From Candidatus Moraniibacteriota bacterium (GTDB taxonomy: Bacteria; Patescibacteriota; Minisyncoccia; Moranbacterales; UBA2206), in contig JAPLXF010000068.1 of NCBI GenBank assembly GCA_026396205.1, forward strand, positions 1-22,122: 22,122 nt of DNA, given 5' to 3'. Each line of letters starts with the position of its first letter. Position 1 is the stretch's first letter. A program made the translations under genes and the position numbers. This document shows, in pieces, positions 21,667-22,122 of the stretch. A model generated the notes under the pieces. That model was not told the origin of the DNA. It saw nothing but the letters and a program-made list of their open reading frames with translations, and did no database searches.

Positions 21667-22122
21667 TTACTTGATAAACTTCAGAACATCCCGAAAAGTT
21701 ATAAAAAGCATTAAGCCCAACAGAAGCATAAATCCGACGGTATGGAATAAATTTTCCGTTTTTTGGGCTACCGGCCGACCTTTTATTTTTTCAATCAAAA
21801 CAAACAAGATTCTGCCGCCGTCCAGCGCCGGAATCGGGAGTGCGTTGATGATTCCCAAATTGATACTGAGAAGCGCGGCAAATTGCAGAACATACACCAA
21901 GCCCAAAGTCGTTACCTGCTTGGTCAAAACCGCAATCCCCACCGGCCCGGCGATTTCCACCGCCACTTTCTGCCCAAAGAGAAAGCTTTTTATGATTCCG
22001 AAGAGCGTTGTCAGCATCAGCCAAATCAAACTCAGCACGGTAGTAAAACCGCGCCAAATAGCTTCCGGCCAGCGATAGCTGACAATCACAGTTTCCCCAA
22101 ATTGGATTCCCAGCAATCCCTC
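21667..22122 (-). CDS. rseP: RseP-like M50 site-2 protease, C-terminal part (partial)
   Basis: The frame runs off the right edge; 151 residues are present (beginning EGLLGIQFGE). They contain the C-terminal half of RIP metalloproteases. Membrane helices are followed by GPVGIAVLTKQ and the NLGIINALPIPALDGGRILF motif, whose N-x2-P-x2-P-LDG pattern holds the third zinc ligand (Asp of LDGG). The end of PDZ-like sequence (GIQFGETVIVSY) lies at the left. The HExxH site lies outside the window. Such proteases cut membrane-embedded anti-sigma factors or signal peptides. The gene is separated from the AbiEii module by about 130 nt. Confidence 0.92.
   Translation of the reverse strand, partial: EGLLGIQFGETVIVSYRWPEAIWRGFTTVLSLIWLMLTTLFGIIKSFLFGQKVAVEIAGPVGIAVLTKQVTTLGLVYVLQFAALLSINLGIINALPIPALDGGRILFVLIEKIKGRPVAQKTENLFHTVGFMLLLGLMLFITFRDVLKFIK

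Overview
The window looks like part of a Candidate Phyla Radiation (Patescibacteria) genome. It is AT-rich and densely packed. Many adjacent genes overlap by 4 to 19 bases, and starts are mostly AT-rich with no clear Shine-Dalgarno site. The 16S rRNA carries the non-canonical EUB338-II-type sequence and a greatly enlarged helix 6. Gene content also fits: a pyruvoyl-dependent arginine decarboxylase, MNT/HEPN and AbiEii-type toxin modules, a single-domain GIY-YIG nuclease and giant secreted repeat proteins. This placement is inferred from features, not from a phylogeny. All protein genes kept here are on the minus strand.

Layout, left to right (opposite to transcription). 1-522: 5' part of a 16S rRNA gene, followed to about 910 by its structured leader and a near-consensus promoter. 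945-2281: three small secreted or lipid-anchored proteins. 2400-3701: serS. 3757-5378: a PAP2 phosphatase overlapping a Gpi18-like membrane mannosyltransferase, probably acting on lipid-linked glycans. 5469-5870: a TrpR/YerC-type regulator with matching palindromes on both sides. 5924-7898: a tightly overlapping nucleotide-related run (Nudix, unknown, deoxyribosyltransferase-like, RSH-type HD hydrolase), then a DUF3850/ASCH gene broken by one stop codon. 7908-9371: lysS. 9503-10087: arginine decarboxylase. 10212-10667: greA. 10985-15299: mreB-mreC-mreD-PBP2, the rod-shape and cell-wall elongation operon. 15464-19205: a giant secreted beta-helix surface protein. 19214-21538: an accessory island with mntA-hepT, a broken paralogue of the surface gene, a tiny GIY-YIG element and an AbiEii-type pair. 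21667-22122: the C-terminal part of an RseP-like M50 protease.

The accessory part holds the most unusual material. (a) A GIY-YIG gene fills a 291-bp unit bounded by 20-bp inverted repeats (19/20 identical), with a 7-bp direct repeat outside. A paralogous unoccupied site lies 1.2 kb away in the same window. (b) Two roughly 100-bp units bracketing greA in opposite orientation share the same terminal motif, TCC(C/A)GCACCTT. They also share internal sequence blocks and similarly placed hairpins of different sequence, so they look like non-coding relatives of (a) or a structured RNA family. One of them lies in the predicted greA leader. (c) The surface-protein gene and its broken paralogue both begin with a (CT)n/(AG)n tract between the ATG and the signal peptide. 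The present repeat numbers (7 and 15) put both out of frame, as expected of a phase-variable contingency locus. (d) Two toxin-antitoxin modules each have a promoter whose predicted start site falls on the A of the first ATG, implying leaderless mRNAs.
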